Positions 35,610 to 44,563 of a stretch of 64,000 nt of DNA are shown piece by piece; within the stretch, counting starts at the first letter, position 1, and each line of letters begins with the position of its first letter. The DNA is from Marinobacterium_D sp050908845 (GTDB lineage Bacteria > Pseudomonadota > Gammaproteobacteria > Pseudomonadales > Balneatricaceae), in assembly GCF_050908845.1 (NCBI RefSeq), contig NZ_CP194171.1:2418001-2482000 (forward strand), given 5' to 3'. The notes under the pieces are model-generated. The model searched no databases, had not been told where the DNA came from, and was given only the letters and a program-made list of their open reading frames with translations. A program made the translations under genes and the position numbers.

Positions 35610-37358
35610 TTGATCGGTTTGGCTAAATACACTGGCCCAATTCTTCCTGTTGGCAGTCTCACCCTGCTTCTCGCTCTACCCCTGCTGGCCCAGGCCGCTG
35701 GGGAGGTTCGTATTACCGGTGTCGACGACGACCTTGCCAAGGCGCTTAAAAGTGCCCTGTCGATTACCGCACTTGCCGATGATGAAACCGCCTCCCGCGC
35801 CAGGGTGCGTTATCTGCATCGTGAAGCAAGTAGTCAGCTGCAAACTGCGCTGCAGGCCTACAGCTATTTCAATCCCGAGATCTCATCGGACCTGGAGCGG
35901 GCCGAAACCGGTTGGGCCGCAACCTACGAGGTCGATCTCGGTCCTCCCACCCTGATTGCCGAAGCCAGACTTGAGCTCAACGGAGAGGGCCGGCAGACAG
36001 AGCTGTTTGATGAGTTGATGACCTCACCGGTTGTCGCAAAGGGAAAGCCCCTCGATCAGCAGGCGTACGAAAACCTTAAAGCAGATCTGCTGGAGCTGGC
36101 CGCCGAGGAGGGGTTTCACGAAGCGCGCTTTATTCTGTCGAGAATAGAGGTCTATCCAGAGCGCAACGAGGCGCGCATCGAACTCGAATTCGATACGGGC
36201 CCCCGCTATAGCGTCAGCCAGGTCAATTACGGCGAGTCGCCGGTGCGAGAGTCGTTACTGAAGCGATATCAGACCGTTGAAGAGGGCGACCCGGTGCGCA
36301 GTGATGAGTTGATCCTGATGCAGCGCGGCCTGATCAATAGCGACTACTTCGAGCTGGTCGACGTTCAGCCGCGCTGGGATCTCGCCGATGAGCAGTATCG
36401 GGTGCCGGTTCAGGTGGATATGAGGGAAAACAAACGCACGGCTTACCGTTTTGGTGTGGGCTACGGCACTGATACCGGTGCGCGCTTGAGCGCGCGGCAG
36501 AACCGACGCTGGGTGAATGACCGTGGTCACAGTATGGATACCAAGCTGGAACTCTCCGAGGTCACCAATACCCTGACCAGTGAGTACAGCATACCTGGCG
36601 TTAAGCCGTTGACCGACAGTTATGCCGTGCTCGGGAGCTACGAACAGGAAACAACCGACACCATCGATACCGAGAAGTGGTCGCTGGCTCTGCTGGATAA
36701 AAGGATCAGGGGCAATCAGAGCTGGAACTACGGCCTGGCTTTGGAACAGGAGAAATTCACCTTTGGTGACGAAGAGCAGAGCACACTGCTGCTGGTGCCG
36801 GAGGTGCGATGGGAGATCAGCAAAGCGGATGACCGTCTGAACACGCGCCAGGGGTACCGCCTGGGTATCGAGCTCAGTGGTGCCGAAGAGGACGTGGTGT
36901 CGGACTTGAGTTTTCTGCAGGCAAAACTGGATGCCAAGGTGGTACAGGCCCTGGGTGACAAGTGGCGCTTCCTCGGCCGTGTAGAGGTGGGCGCCACCGC
37001 CGTGGAAAATTTCGAGCTGATGCCGGCGTCACGCCGTTTCTTTGCCGGTGGTGATAACAGCGTTCGCGGGTACGGCTACAAAGAGCTGGGTCCCGCCGAT
37101 AATGATGGTGATGTGCGGGGCGGGCGTTACCTGCAGGTCTACAGCGCCGAGTTTGATTACGCCGTCGCCGAGCAGTGGCGGGCGGCCGTGTTCTGGGACA
37201 GCGGTAATGCGTTTGATTCGCTCGACACACCGCTGAAAAACGCCGTTGGCGTGGGCGCCCGCTGGCAATCGCCGATCGGGCCCGTGCGTCTTGATCTGGC
37301 CAAGCCGCTGGATGATGACGGAATCCGTCTGCACTTCTCCCTGGGGCCTGATTTATGA
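35610..37358 (+). CDS. tamA: TamA, outer-membrane translocation/assembly protein (Omp85 family)
   Basis: This outer-membrane protein, 582 residues, has a signal peptide (to about residue 30, AQA-AG), three POTRA-like domains (about 31-270) and a 16-strand barrel (about 280-582) that includes the Omp85 signature FFAGGDNSVRGYGYKELGP. With TamB it forms the TAM complex for envelope lipid transport and autotransporter assembly. The start is a TTG at 35610 or 35619; no ATG is available and the ribosome-binding site is weak. It overlaps tamB by 4 bases. Confidence 0.9.
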   Translation: MIGLAKYTGPILPVGSLTLLLALPLLAQAAGEVRITGVDDDLAKALKSALSITALADDETASRARVRYLHREASSQLQTALQAYSYFNPEISSDLERAETGWAATYEVDLGPPTLIAEARLELNGEGRQTELFDELMTSPVVAKGKPLDQQAYENLKADLLELAAEEGFHEARFILSRIEVYPERNEARIELEFDTGPRYSVSQVNYGESPVRESLLKRYQTVEEGDPVRSDELILMQRGLINSDYFELVDVQPRWDLADEQYRVPVQVDMRENKRTAYRFGVGYGTDTGARLSARQNRRWVNDRGHSMDTKLELSEVTNTLTSEYSIPGVKPLTDSYAVLGSYEQETTDTIDTEKWSLALLDKRIRGNQSWNYGLALEQEKFTFGDEEQSTLLLVPEVRWEISKADDRLNTRQGYRLGIELSGAEEDVVSDLSFLQAKLDAKVVQALGDKWRFLGRVEVGATAVENFELMPASRRFFAGGDNSVRGYGYKELGPADNDGDVRGGRYLQVYSAEFDYAVAEQWRAAVFWDSGNAFDSLDTPLKNAVGVGARWQSPIGPVRLDLAKPLDDDGIRLHFSLGPDL

Positions 37359-40300
37359 GGCGTACATTGCGCTGGGTGAGGCGCCTGGTGTTGGCCGTCG
37401 TGTTGCTGCTTGTATTGTCGGTGGGGGTATTAGCGTTTCTCGCCCATAGCGAAACCGGCACGCGCTGGGTTTTCGACCTGGCCGGGCGTTGGCTGCCGGC
37501 GCTGCAGCTGGACTCGGTGAGTGGCACTCTGACCGGCCCCTTGCGGCTTGAAGGACTGAGCTACCGACCAGCGCAGTCCAGTGGTGTCGATATTGCCGTC
37601 CTGGAGCTGGACTGGCTGCCATCGCGTCTATTCTCCAGAGAACTGGCATTACAGCATCTGATTGTCGATGGGGTGCGGCTTTCGCTGGTAGAAACCGAAC
37701 AAGAGCCCGAACCAGCGCCAGCGTCACAGCCATTCAGTCTGCCGGGCAGTCTTCGACTGCCGCTGGCGGTCAGGATCGAGCAGCTGTCTGTCAGTGATGT
37801 TCGCATCGATGGGCAGCCTGAACCGCTGGTGCAGAGTTTAAACCTGAAGGTGGCGGCGCAGAGCAGTGACGTCGAGCTATACAGCCTTAGGCTGAGATCG
37901 CCCCGGGCCGATCTGGATCTGTCCGGTCAGGCAAAGCTGGCGGGCGATTATCCGCTGACACTGAGCTCTCAGGCACAGGTCAGATTACCCGGGCGACCGG
38001 CAATCGATCTCGCCGGCAAGCTCGAGGGCCCACTGGAAAAACTGTCACTGATACAGCAGGTCCGTGGACCACTGGTGGCCGATCTTGACGCCCGCCTCAA
38101 CGGCATCCTGTCGCAACACCCTGAATGGGAGGCGGGGCTGACGCTGGATAGCATCGATCTGAATGCGCTGGTCCCTGAAGCCGCTGGCGCCGGTGTCAGC
38201 GACCTGAGCGCGACGCTTGATGCCAGTGGCAGTTTTGACAGCGCCGAGCTTAAGCTCGATGCGGCTCTTAGCCAGCGGGATACCGGCCCGGTTTCCCTTG
38301 CCCTGGCTGCCACCGCGGACAAAAACCGCATCGAGGTATCCCCGCTCAGTGTGGTGCAGAGCGAGGGTGAGGCGAGGGTCGAGCTGTCCGGTCACATGTC
38401 GCCGTTAACCCCCGAAGGGGAGCTGGCGCTGGATCTCAGCTGGCAGAACCTGGGCTATCCACTGAAGACCGAGGCACAAACCCGCTCTCCCAAGGGCTCG
38501 CTGGCGATCAGGGGGCAGATGAATGATTACACCGCTGACCTTGATATCGCGCTGCAGGCCCCGGCGGTAGAGCCGGTTGCGGTAACCGGTCAGATCAGTG
38601 GTAATCTGCAGGGGCTGGCTAGTCTGCAACTGAACGCCCGCGGGCCCCAGGGAGAGGCCGATATCGCGGGTTCCGCGGCCTGGCAACCGCAGCCGGGCTG
38701 GGATCTGACCATCGAGAGCGACGGGATCAATCCGGCTTATTTCGCGAAAGCCTGGCCGGGGAGTATCAACACCCGGCTGACTACCCGCGGGACGATCGCC
38801 GAACAGCAACAGATAACCGCCCGTATCGAGCAACTTGACGGCACATTGCGTGAGCAGGCCGTGTCGGGCGTCGGCAATCTGTCACTGCAGAACGGTATCT
38901 GGCAGATCGATGGACTGGCTCTGTCCTGGGGCGATGCCCGTGTCAGCACGGAGGGGCAGGCCGGTGAGCAGTTGAATCTGGATTTTGCGCTGGATCTGCC
39001 CGCGCTTGCACAGTTGATACCGGATGCATCCGGCCGGGTGAACGCCCGGGGCAAGATCACCGGCACCCCGACACTGCCGGCGCTGGATGCAAGCCTGGGT
39101 ATCGCTGAACTGAGCTGGCAAAGCTACGCGGTGGCAGAGGCCGAAGGGCAAGTGGCGCTGGATACCCGCTGGCAGTCACCGGCCAACATTCAGTTGACGG
39201 CGGCCGGTCTCAGCCTTGCAGGTCAGACGCTGGATCAACTCAGCCTCAGCGCTACAGGGACGGATCAGGCCCTGCGTACCGTCCTGTCGCTTGCCCAGGG
39301 AGAGAATCGGCTCAACACCGAGCTCAACGGTAAGCTGTCATTTGATGAAACCGCCTGGGGCTTCGATGGACAGCTGGCTGTTCTCGACCTGATCCAGGAA
39401 CAGGCCGGTCACTGGTCGCTGGACAAGCCGGCGGCGATCCAGCTCTCCCCCGATAACTATCGGCTGGGAGAGCTGTGCCTGGCGGCGCGTGGGCAGAGCG
39501 GAAGGCTCTGTGCCGACGGCAGTTTCGAGGCTGGCAATGCCCAGGCTCGTTTCAACCTGGCCCAGCTGCCTCTTCTGCTGGCGCAGCCCTACCTGCCGGT
39601 GGGCGCTGATATCAGTGGTTACCTCAACGGCGAGGGGCGCTTCAACAGCGCAGGCGAGCAGCTTGTTTATTCAGTTGATCTGCAGCTGCCGCAGGCTGCC
39701 ATCAGCTCACCCGATACCGATCTGACACTCAGTTTCGATACCGCGGCAATCAATCTCCAGGGTAATGAGAAACAAGCCAGTGCACGGCTGAACGTACCGC
39801 TGCATGAGCTTTCCGGCGCACTCAATGCCAGTGTCGAAGTGCAGGACCCGCTGGCAGCCGCCCGGTTGGACGGTCAATTTTCGCTGGAGCTACCCGATCT
39901 TAAAGCCCTGAATGTGCTCAGTTCAGAGGTGGTTGTACAGTCCGGCCAGGCGCGGGCAGATATCCGGCTCGCCGGTACAGCGGCACAGCCGTCGCTGAAA
40001 GGCGTGTTCAATCTGTCCGAAGGCGATATTGAGCTGCCCGGGGCCGGTGTGCGTATACAGGAGATCTCCCTGGACCTGCGTGATGCCAATACAGCGGACA
40101 AACTGCTGCTGAGTGGTTCGGTACGCAGTGGTGACGGCAGTCTTGCCCTGAACGGTGAGATCTGGCCTTTGCAAAACCGTATTGAAGCGACACTCAAGGG
40201 TGAAGGGTTTCAGGCGGTGAACACGCCTGAACTATCGGTGCAGGTGTCGCCGGATATGACGCTGAATGCGAGTCCCGAGCGGGTCTCCGTCGGCGGCGTT

Positions 40301-41119
40301 CTGGCCGTTCCCAATGCGCTGATAAAACCTCCCAAGCCGTCGGTTAACGCTGCCAGACGCTCTCAGGATCTGGTGGTCGTCGAGGAGGGGCAGGGAGATG
40401 CCCAGTCACGGGGGCCTGAGCTGGACGTGGATCTCAGGGTAGAGCTGGGTGAGAACGTACGCGTTGATGCCTTCGGTTTCGATGGTCTGCTCCAGGGCGC
40501 ATTGCGAGTGCAGCAGCAGGGGAAAGGCGTTGCCCGGGGTACCGGCCGGGTTGGCGTTGCGAGCGGTTCCTATGAACTCTATGGTCAGAAGCTAAATATC
40601 TCCCGCGGCGGCGTCCTGTTCAGTGGCGGGCCTCTGACCAACCCCGGACTCGACCTGCGGGTTGATCGCGAGATAGACGATGTCAGTGTCGGAGCGATAG
40701 TCTCGGGAACGCTCAGGAACCCGGACATGGAGTTGACCTCAACCCCCGCCATGCCGGACAACCAGATACTCTCCTACCTGATCCTTGGGCGCCCGCCCGA
40801 ATCCGCATCCGCCGGCGAGCGTGAGCTGATGATGAGGATGGCGCTGTCTCTCGCCGGTGGCAACAAGGTTGCCGGACGCTTGCAGGAGACATTCAATGTC
40901 GATGAACTTGGCTTCGCCTCGGGCGATAATGCCGACGAAACCTCGTTCTACATCGGTAAGTACCTGTCGCCGGACCTCTATATCAAGTACGGCGTAGGTC
41001 TCGGGGATACCTTAAACACCTTCCTGGTGCGTTATCGTTTAACGACCCGCTGGCTACTGGAATCTGAGAACAGCTCCGAGGCGAGTGGCGGGGATCTGAT
41101 CTACAGTTTTGAGCGATAG
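37355..41119 (+). CDS. tamB: TamB, inner-membrane-anchored TAM subunit
   Basis: This 1254-residue protein has one N-terminal membrane helix (about 10-30), a long repetitive beta-helical periplasmic body and the C-terminal TamB (DUF490) domain with NQILSYLILGRP and a final GDLIYSFER. It spans the periplasm and binds TamA; family members move phospholipids to the outer membrane. The start ATG overlaps the tamA stop (ATGA), so the two are translated together. Confidence 0.92.
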   Translation: MRRTLRWVRRLVLAVVLLLVLSVGVLAFLAHSETGTRWVFDLAGRWLPALQLDSVSGTLTGPLRLEGLSYRPAQSSGVDIAVLELDWLPSRLFSRELALQHLIVDGVRLSLVETEQEPEPAPASQPFSLPGSLRLPLAVRIEQLSVSDVRIDGQPEPLVQSLNLKVAAQSSDVELYSLRLRSPRADLDLSGQAKLAGDYPLTLSSQAQVRLPGRPAIDLAGKLEGPLEKLSLIQQVRGPLVADLDARLNGILSQHPEWEAGLTLDSIDLNALVPEAAGAGVSDLSATLDASGSFDSAELKLDAALSQRDTGPVSLALAATADKNRIEVSPLSVVQSEGEARVELSGHMSPLTPEGELALDLSWQNLGYPLKTEAQTRSPKGSLAIRGQMNDYTADLDIALQAPAVEPVAVTGQISGNLQGLASLQLNARGPQGEADIAGSAAWQPQPGWDLTIESDGINPAYFAKAWPGSINTRLTTRGTIAEQQQITARIEQLDGTLREQAVSGVGNLSLQNGIWQIDGLALSWGDARVSTEGQAGEQLNLDFALDLPALAQLIPDASGRVNARGKITGTPTLPALDASLGIAELSWQSYAVAEAEGQVALDTRWQSPANIQLTAAGLSLAGQTLDQLSLSATGTDQALRTVLSLAQGENRLNTELNGKLSFDETAWGFDGQLAVLDLIQEQAGHWSLDKPAAIQLSPDNYRLGELCLAARGQSGRLCADGSFEAGNAQARFNLAQLPLLLAQPYLPVGADISGYLNGEGRFNSAGEQLVYSVDLQLPQAAISSPDTDLTLSFDTAAINLQGNEKQASARLNVPLHELSGALNASVEVQDPLAAARLDGQFSLELPDLKALNVLSSEVVVQSGQARADIRLAGTAAQPSLKGVFNLSEGDIELPGAGVRIQEISLDLRDANTADKLLLSGSVRSGDGSLALNGEIWPLQNRIEATLKGEGFQAVNTPELSVQVSPDMTLNASPERVSVGGVLAVPNALIKPPKPSVNAARRSQDLVVVEEGQGDAQSRGPELDVDLRVELGENVRVDAFGFDGLLQGALRVQQQGKGVARGTGRVGVASGSYELYGQKLNISRGGVLFSGGPLTNPGLDLRVDREIDDVSVGAIVSGTLRNPDMELTSTPAMPDNQILSYLILGRPPESASAGERELMMRMALSLAGGNKVAGRLQETFNVDELGFASGDNADETSFYIGKYLSPDLYIKYGVGLGDTLNTFLVRYRLTTRWLLESENSSEASGGDLIYSFER

Positions 41120-41220
41120 TTACCGAGATTAGATAGTTATCGAGATTGTCTGATGCTCTTGGCTAGGTTGGCCAGACCGACGCATCAGCGCGCGAGACGG
41201 GACGGGTGTGTTGGTCGCCG

Positions 41221-41937
41221 TTACTGCACCTGAGCATATCGCTTTTGCAGGATACCGACCCGCTCTACGTAGGCCTTGGTCTCCGCGTAGGGCGGGACAC
41301 CGCCATATTTGGCAACGGCGCCGGGACCTGCGTTGTACGCGGCGGTCGCCAGCCGACTGTCGCCATCATAACGTTCGAGGAGCGCGGCCAGGTAGCGTAC
41401 GCCGCCCTGAATATTCTGCTGCTCATCCAGGGCGTTGGAAACCCCCAGATCCTCGGCCGTGGCCGGCATCAGCTGCATCAACCCCATGGCGCCTTTATGG
41501 GACAGCGCCTTGGGATTGAAGGCGGATTCGGCATGGATGACGGCGCGGACCAGTGAGGGGGCAACACCGTAGGCTTTCGCGGCGTCTGAAACCTGGTCGC
41601 GAAACGCCTGGCGGTTAAGTGGCGTGGTATGCCAGTCGATGGTTGATCCGGGCGCACAGGCGTAGCAGTCAAACTTCAGCACATCGTAATTGCGGATATG
41701 CAAAGGTCGCTCGTCGGAAAAGGCCAGGGTTCCGTCCGGGCGACGGTATTTATAGATCGTCTCGGTACGGCTGCTTCCCGACAGGCGTTTACCCGACTCT
41801 TTAGGCGCCAGGTTGGTGTATTCGACCCGGCCGTCCGGGTGAACGACGCGCCGTATATCCTCGGCGAAGGCGCTGGCCGACGTCAGGCTTAGTGCGATGA
41901 ATGCGGTCAATGTCAGGGCAGGCAGGCGTTTCTTCAT
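41221..41937 (-). CDS. Soluble lytic transglycosylase-like protein (SLT fold) with DUF4124
   Basis: This periplasmic peptidoglycan lyase has 238 residues from the ATG at 41937, which starts a clear signal peptide (ASAFA-ED). An N-terminal DUF4124-type segment (VVHPDGRVEYTN, about 30-45) is followed by the SLT domain (about 115-235): catalytic glutamate in VIHAESAFNP, then GAMGLMQLMPATA and AAYNAGPGAV. The frame is open 21 codons further upstream without a ribosome-binding site. It lies 37 bases after the DUF3301 gene and is probably cotranscribed with it. Confidence 0.85.
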   Translation of the reverse strand: MKKRLPALTLTAFIALSLTSASAFAEDIRRVVHPDGRVEYTNLAPKESGKRLSGSSRTETIYKYRRPDGTLAFSDERPLHIRNYDVLKFDCYACAPGSTIDWHTTPLNRQAFRDQVSDAAKAYGVAPSLVRAVIHAESAFNPKALSHKGAMGLMQLMPATAEDLGVSNALDEQQNIQGGVRYLAALLERYDGDSRLATAAYNAGPGAVAKYGGVPPYAETKAYVERVGILQKRYAQVQ

Positions 41938-41974
41938 ATCAGGATAGTAGTGGCTATGGACGTAAAAGCATAGA

Positions 41975-42292
41975 TTAGCCGATACGATGGGGCGAGACAT
42001 TGAACCCGGTCACCTTATGACCGAGCGTGACGATTTCGCCCGAGTAGCGTTCATCGCCTGTGGATGTGAACTCGAAATGGTAGCGTCGCCAAAGGTGTAC
42101 CTTGCCATCCTGTGAACGTTTCAGCCAGATAGCCCGCAGGCCCACGCTTTCATCCAGCAGCTGCAGGTCCATATCGCGACACTGCCGGCGCACCTCGCGC
42201 AGGGCGATCTCCCGCACTTTTTGTCCCTGCCACCAGAACAGGCAGATAAGCCCGGTCAGCAGCAGCCAGAAAAGATCTTTTAACTCCAGCAT
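41975..42292 (-). CDS. DUF3301 family membrane protein
   Basis: This 105-residue protein has one N-terminal helix (about 6-22) and the DUF3301 block VREIALREVRRQCRDMDLQLLDE, followed by LKRSQDGKVHLWRRYHFEFTSTGD. Family function is unknown; members are small envelope proteins of gammaproteobacteria. It is transcribed on the minus strand, away from the nafY operon. Confidence 0.85.
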   Translation of the reverse strand: MLELKDLFWLLLTGLICLFWWQGQKVREIALREVRRQCRDMDLQLLDESVGLRAIWLKRSQDGKVHLWRRYHFEFTSTGDERYSGEIVTLGHKVTGFNVSPHRIG

Positions 42293-42372
42293 AACGCTCG
42301 TTCCCAGCGAATTGTGGGCCGATGATAGACGATCTGTGCGTCAGATGCATTGGGCGTATAGCCCACACCCAT

Positions 42373-42388
42373 TGTCGCCTTTGTAACA
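42373..42388. promoter_or_regulatory. NifA upstream activator sequence (TGT-N10-ACA)
   Basis: TGTCGCCTTTGTAACA matches TGT-N10-ACA exactly, the NifA enhancer site. It is 100 bases upstream of the -24 element of a consensus sigma-54 promoter, the usual distance at nif promoters. NifA itself is not encoded in the window. Confidence 0.7.
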
Positions 42389-42486
42389 GAGGTAACTTGA
42401 TTGTCGAGCCGGGTCGGATCGCTTCCTTAATGCCTAACTAACTGTTTATTAATAGAGAGTTTCGGTTGCTCCTTAACAATCGATGT

Positions 42487-42504
42487 ATGGCAAAGCTTTT
42501 GCTG
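42487..42504 (+). promoter_or_regulatory. Sigma-54 promoter of the nafY operon
   Basis: The element TATGGCAAAGCTTTTGCTG has GG at 42489-42490 and GC at 42501-42502, 12 bases apart, with TGGCA and TTGCT both consensus. Transcription should start near 42514, 23 bases before the first ATG at 42537. Together with the TGT-N10-ACA site this is a standard nif-type promoter. Confidence 0.85.
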
Positions 42505-42536
42505 CATCCAGTTAAACTTAGTCTGGAGGGATAGTT

Positions 42537-42959
42537 ATGGCTCTTTACATCGGTGCATACCTGCCGGATCGCCGGCTTGACGAGACCCCGTTCAGCAAGG
42601 CGCTGACCCGTGTTGCAGCCGGATTGGCGCAGCAGCGCCAGAATCGGGTGCAGACCAGCGCGCCCAACCTGGACCTGCAGTTCCTGATGCCGGGGCAGTC
42701 GGAACTGCCAGGATTCGAGGGGATGCGTTTCCACTCCTACGATGCCAGCTCGAACACCCTGCGGATCGAGTCATCGGTGCCGGGCAAGATGCTGGGTTCC
42801 TCCCATGCCGAAGCCTACGTTATCGCGGCGATGCAGGATGCGATCGATAACGCCAAGGAGTTTTTCTCCAGTCAGAAAGCGGAATTCACCAGCGAGGAGT
42901 ATTTCGCCTTGATCGATCGTCTGATCGGTGTGCCAGTAACAGCGACCACGCTCAATTAA
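42537..42959 (+). CDS. Unknown protein, first gene of the NifA-type operon
   Basis: I do not recognise this 140-residue protein. It is soluble, with no signal peptide or membrane helix, starts MALYIGAYLPDRRLDETPF and contains a conserved-looking centre (LQFLMPGQSELPGFEGMRFH) and an acidic, helical C-terminal third. It has a good ribosome-binding site (GGAGGG) and is the first gene after the nif-type promoter, with a rhodanese, an ankyrin protein and NafY downstream, so a role in nitrogenase assembly or protection is the natural guess. Confidence 0.75.
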   Translation: MALYIGAYLPDRRLDETPFSKALTRVAAGLAQQRQNRVQTSAPNLDLQFLMPGQSELPGFEGMRFHSYDASSNTLRIESSVPGKMLGSSHAEAYVIAAMQDAIDNAKEFFSSQKAEFTSEEYFALIDRLIGVPVTATTLN

Positions 42960-42990
42960 AACCAGCCATCCGCCGCAGAGGAGTTGTTTG

Positions 42991-43284
42991 ATGAGCAAGT
43001 TCAAGACGATCACGGCCAGTGAACTCAAGCCGATGCTTCAGACAAGCACGCCGATCCTGCTGGATTGTCGCGATGCTAAAGATTACCGCGCCGGACACAT
43101 AGATGATGCGATGCACCTGCACGAGGGGTTGAGAGACAGCCTGCTGATGAAGGGTGAAAAACAGAAGACGATGGTGATCTACTGCTATCACGGTCACGCC
43201 AGCGAACACGTGGCTGAGATGTTCAGCGATTTCGGCTTTACCGATGTGTACAGTCTCAAGGATGGCTATGCGGCCTGGCAGTGA
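42991..43284 (+). CDS. Single-domain rhodanese
   Basis: This is a 97-residue sulfurtransferase of the GlpE size class. The active-site loop is CYHGHAS, with the catalytic cysteine at residue 65 in MVIYCYHGHAS, and the LLDCRDAKDYRAGHIDDA block is typical. The ATG at 42991 is 7 bases from AGAGGAG; a TTG 3 bases upstream is possible. A nif-linked rhodanese (rhodN) exists in Azotobacter; the operon context suggests a similar role in supplying sulfane sulfur for metal clusters. Confidence 0.85.
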   Translation: MSKFKTITASELKPMLQTSTPILLDCRDAKDYRAGHIDDAMHLHEGLRDSLLMKGEKQKTMVIYCYHGHASEHVAEMFSDFGFTDVYSLKDGYAAWQ

Positions 43285-43313
43285 AGCCGGCAGTAGATAA
43301 AGGGAGGAGAGCG

Positions 43314-43751
43314 ATGAACGATGCACAGTGGTTCAGAGAAAACCGGCTCGACAATTCGCAGCCGAACCTGGTGAACCCGGATGGTGACAGCGCGTTGATG
43401 CTTGCTGCACGCCAGGGGCGGGCGGAGCTGTTACGCGATCTGATCGCACGCGGCGTCGATGTACACGTGCTCGACAGCTACGGCAACAATGCCGTCTGGG
43501 CCGCCTGTTATGCCGAGTCGGAGGTCTGCATCCGCGATTTGATCGGTGCCGGTTGTGATCCTGACTACCGCAATCCTGCCGGGAACACGGTGATGGCCTA
43601 TGCAGCTTCAAGTGGCAAAGACGCCGTGGTTCATCTGCTGCTGGAGCTGGGGGCTGATCCCAATATCGCCAACGATGATGACATGACACCCCTGGATCTG
43701 GCGGCGAGCCTGACCAGTTTCAAACTGCTGCGTGCGGTCTGCGCCGCCTGA
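43314..43751 (+). CDS. Ankyrin-repeat protein
   Basis: This is a cytoplasmic protein of 145 residues with three to four ankyrin repeats (for example DGDSALMLAARQGRAELLRDLI, split over residues 24-50, and later GNTVMAYAASSGKDAVVHLL and DDDMTPLDLAA). These are protein-binding scaffolds. A GGGAGGA ribosome-binding site precedes the ATG. It lies between the rhodanese and NafY genes with short gaps; its partner may be a nitrogenase maturation protein. Confidence 0.85.
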   Translation: MNDAQWFRENRLDNSQPNLVNPDGDSALMLAARQGRAELLRDLIARGVDVHVLDSYGNNAVWAACYAESEVCIRDLIGAGCDPDYRNPAGNTVMAYAASSGKDAVVHLLLELGADPNIANDDDMTPLDLAASLTSFKLLRAVCAA

Positions 43752-43769
43752 GGCCACCTTAGGAGAAAA

Positions 43770-44501
43770 ATGATGGAAGCTCTGGATCGTGAACTGGCCC
43801 TGCGGATCGCCCTGGCTGCCCGGGTGCTGCCCGGCGTCGAGATCGGCGAGTTGCTGGATATTCTCCACGAGCGGGTGGGCACCCCGCTGGATGACGAAGC
43901 GCTCAAACGGGTTACGGTGACTAATCTGAAAACCGGCATCGGCAGCCTGGACGGTGAAGAGGATGGCGAGGATATAGGCATCGGCCTTGAGAACATCAAG
44001 CTGGCGGTACGTTATCTCTGGGGTGAAGAGGCGGATGAAAACCTGCCGGAAATTCAGCCCTATCGGCAGGGCGACCTGCCGGGCTCGATTCGCGTTGCCG
44101 TTGCCTCCAATGCCGGCAGCCTGCTCAATGGCCACTTCGGCTCCTGTATCCGTTACCTGGTGTACCAGCTGTCGGCGACGGATCTGCGACTGGTTGATAT
44201 CCGCTCGGCGGTGGAGGCCGATAACGCCGAGGACAAGAACCAGTTTCGGGTGAACCTGGTTCGCGATTGCCAGGTGCTGTTTGTGCAGACCATGGGTGGC
44301 CCTGCCGCAGCCAAGGTAATCCGGGCGGATATCTACCCGATCAAGGTGCCGGATGTGATCGAGGCGCCGGAAAAGCTTATCGAATTTCAGAGTGTGTTCG
44401 CCGCGCCGCCGCCCTGGTTTGCGAAGATTCTCGGGCTCGACGCCGAAGCGCGCAAACGCTTCCGCTCTGAAACCCAGGTGCTTGAAGAGGAGGAAGCCTG
44501 A
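43770..44501 (+). CDS. nafY: NafY-type nitrogenase accessory protein (FeMo-cofactor binding)
   Basis: This 243-residue protein has the two-part NafY layout: an N-terminal helical domain (about 1-90) that in Azotobacter holds apo-dinitrogenase, and a C-terminal NifX/NifB-like domain (about 103-215) that binds FeMo-cofactor. The ligand motif LLNGHFGSC is present with the histidine at residue 121, the same number I recall for the cofactor ligand of Azotobacter vinelandii NafY. FVQTMGGPAAAKVIRADI is also family-like. It has a good ribosome-binding site (TAGGAG). No nifHDK, nifB or nifA lies in the window, so nitrogenase must be elsewhere or lost. Confidence 0.88.
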   Translation: MMEALDRELALRIALAARVLPGVEIGELLDILHERVGTPLDDEALKRVTVTNLKTGIGSLDGEEDGEDIGIGLENIKLAVRYLWGEEADENLPEIQPYRQGDLPGSIRVAVASNAGSLLNGHFGSCIRYLVYQLSATDLRLVDIRSAVEADNAEDKNQFRVNLVRDCQVLFVQTMGGPAAAKVIRADIYPIKVPDVIEAPEKLIEFQSVFAAPPPWFAKILGLDAEARKRFRSETQVLEEEEA

Positions 44502-44563
44502 GAAGGCCAGCTGGGCTAAACTGACCTTCCAAAGGCAATCAATTAGCCTTGGGAGGTTAGATC

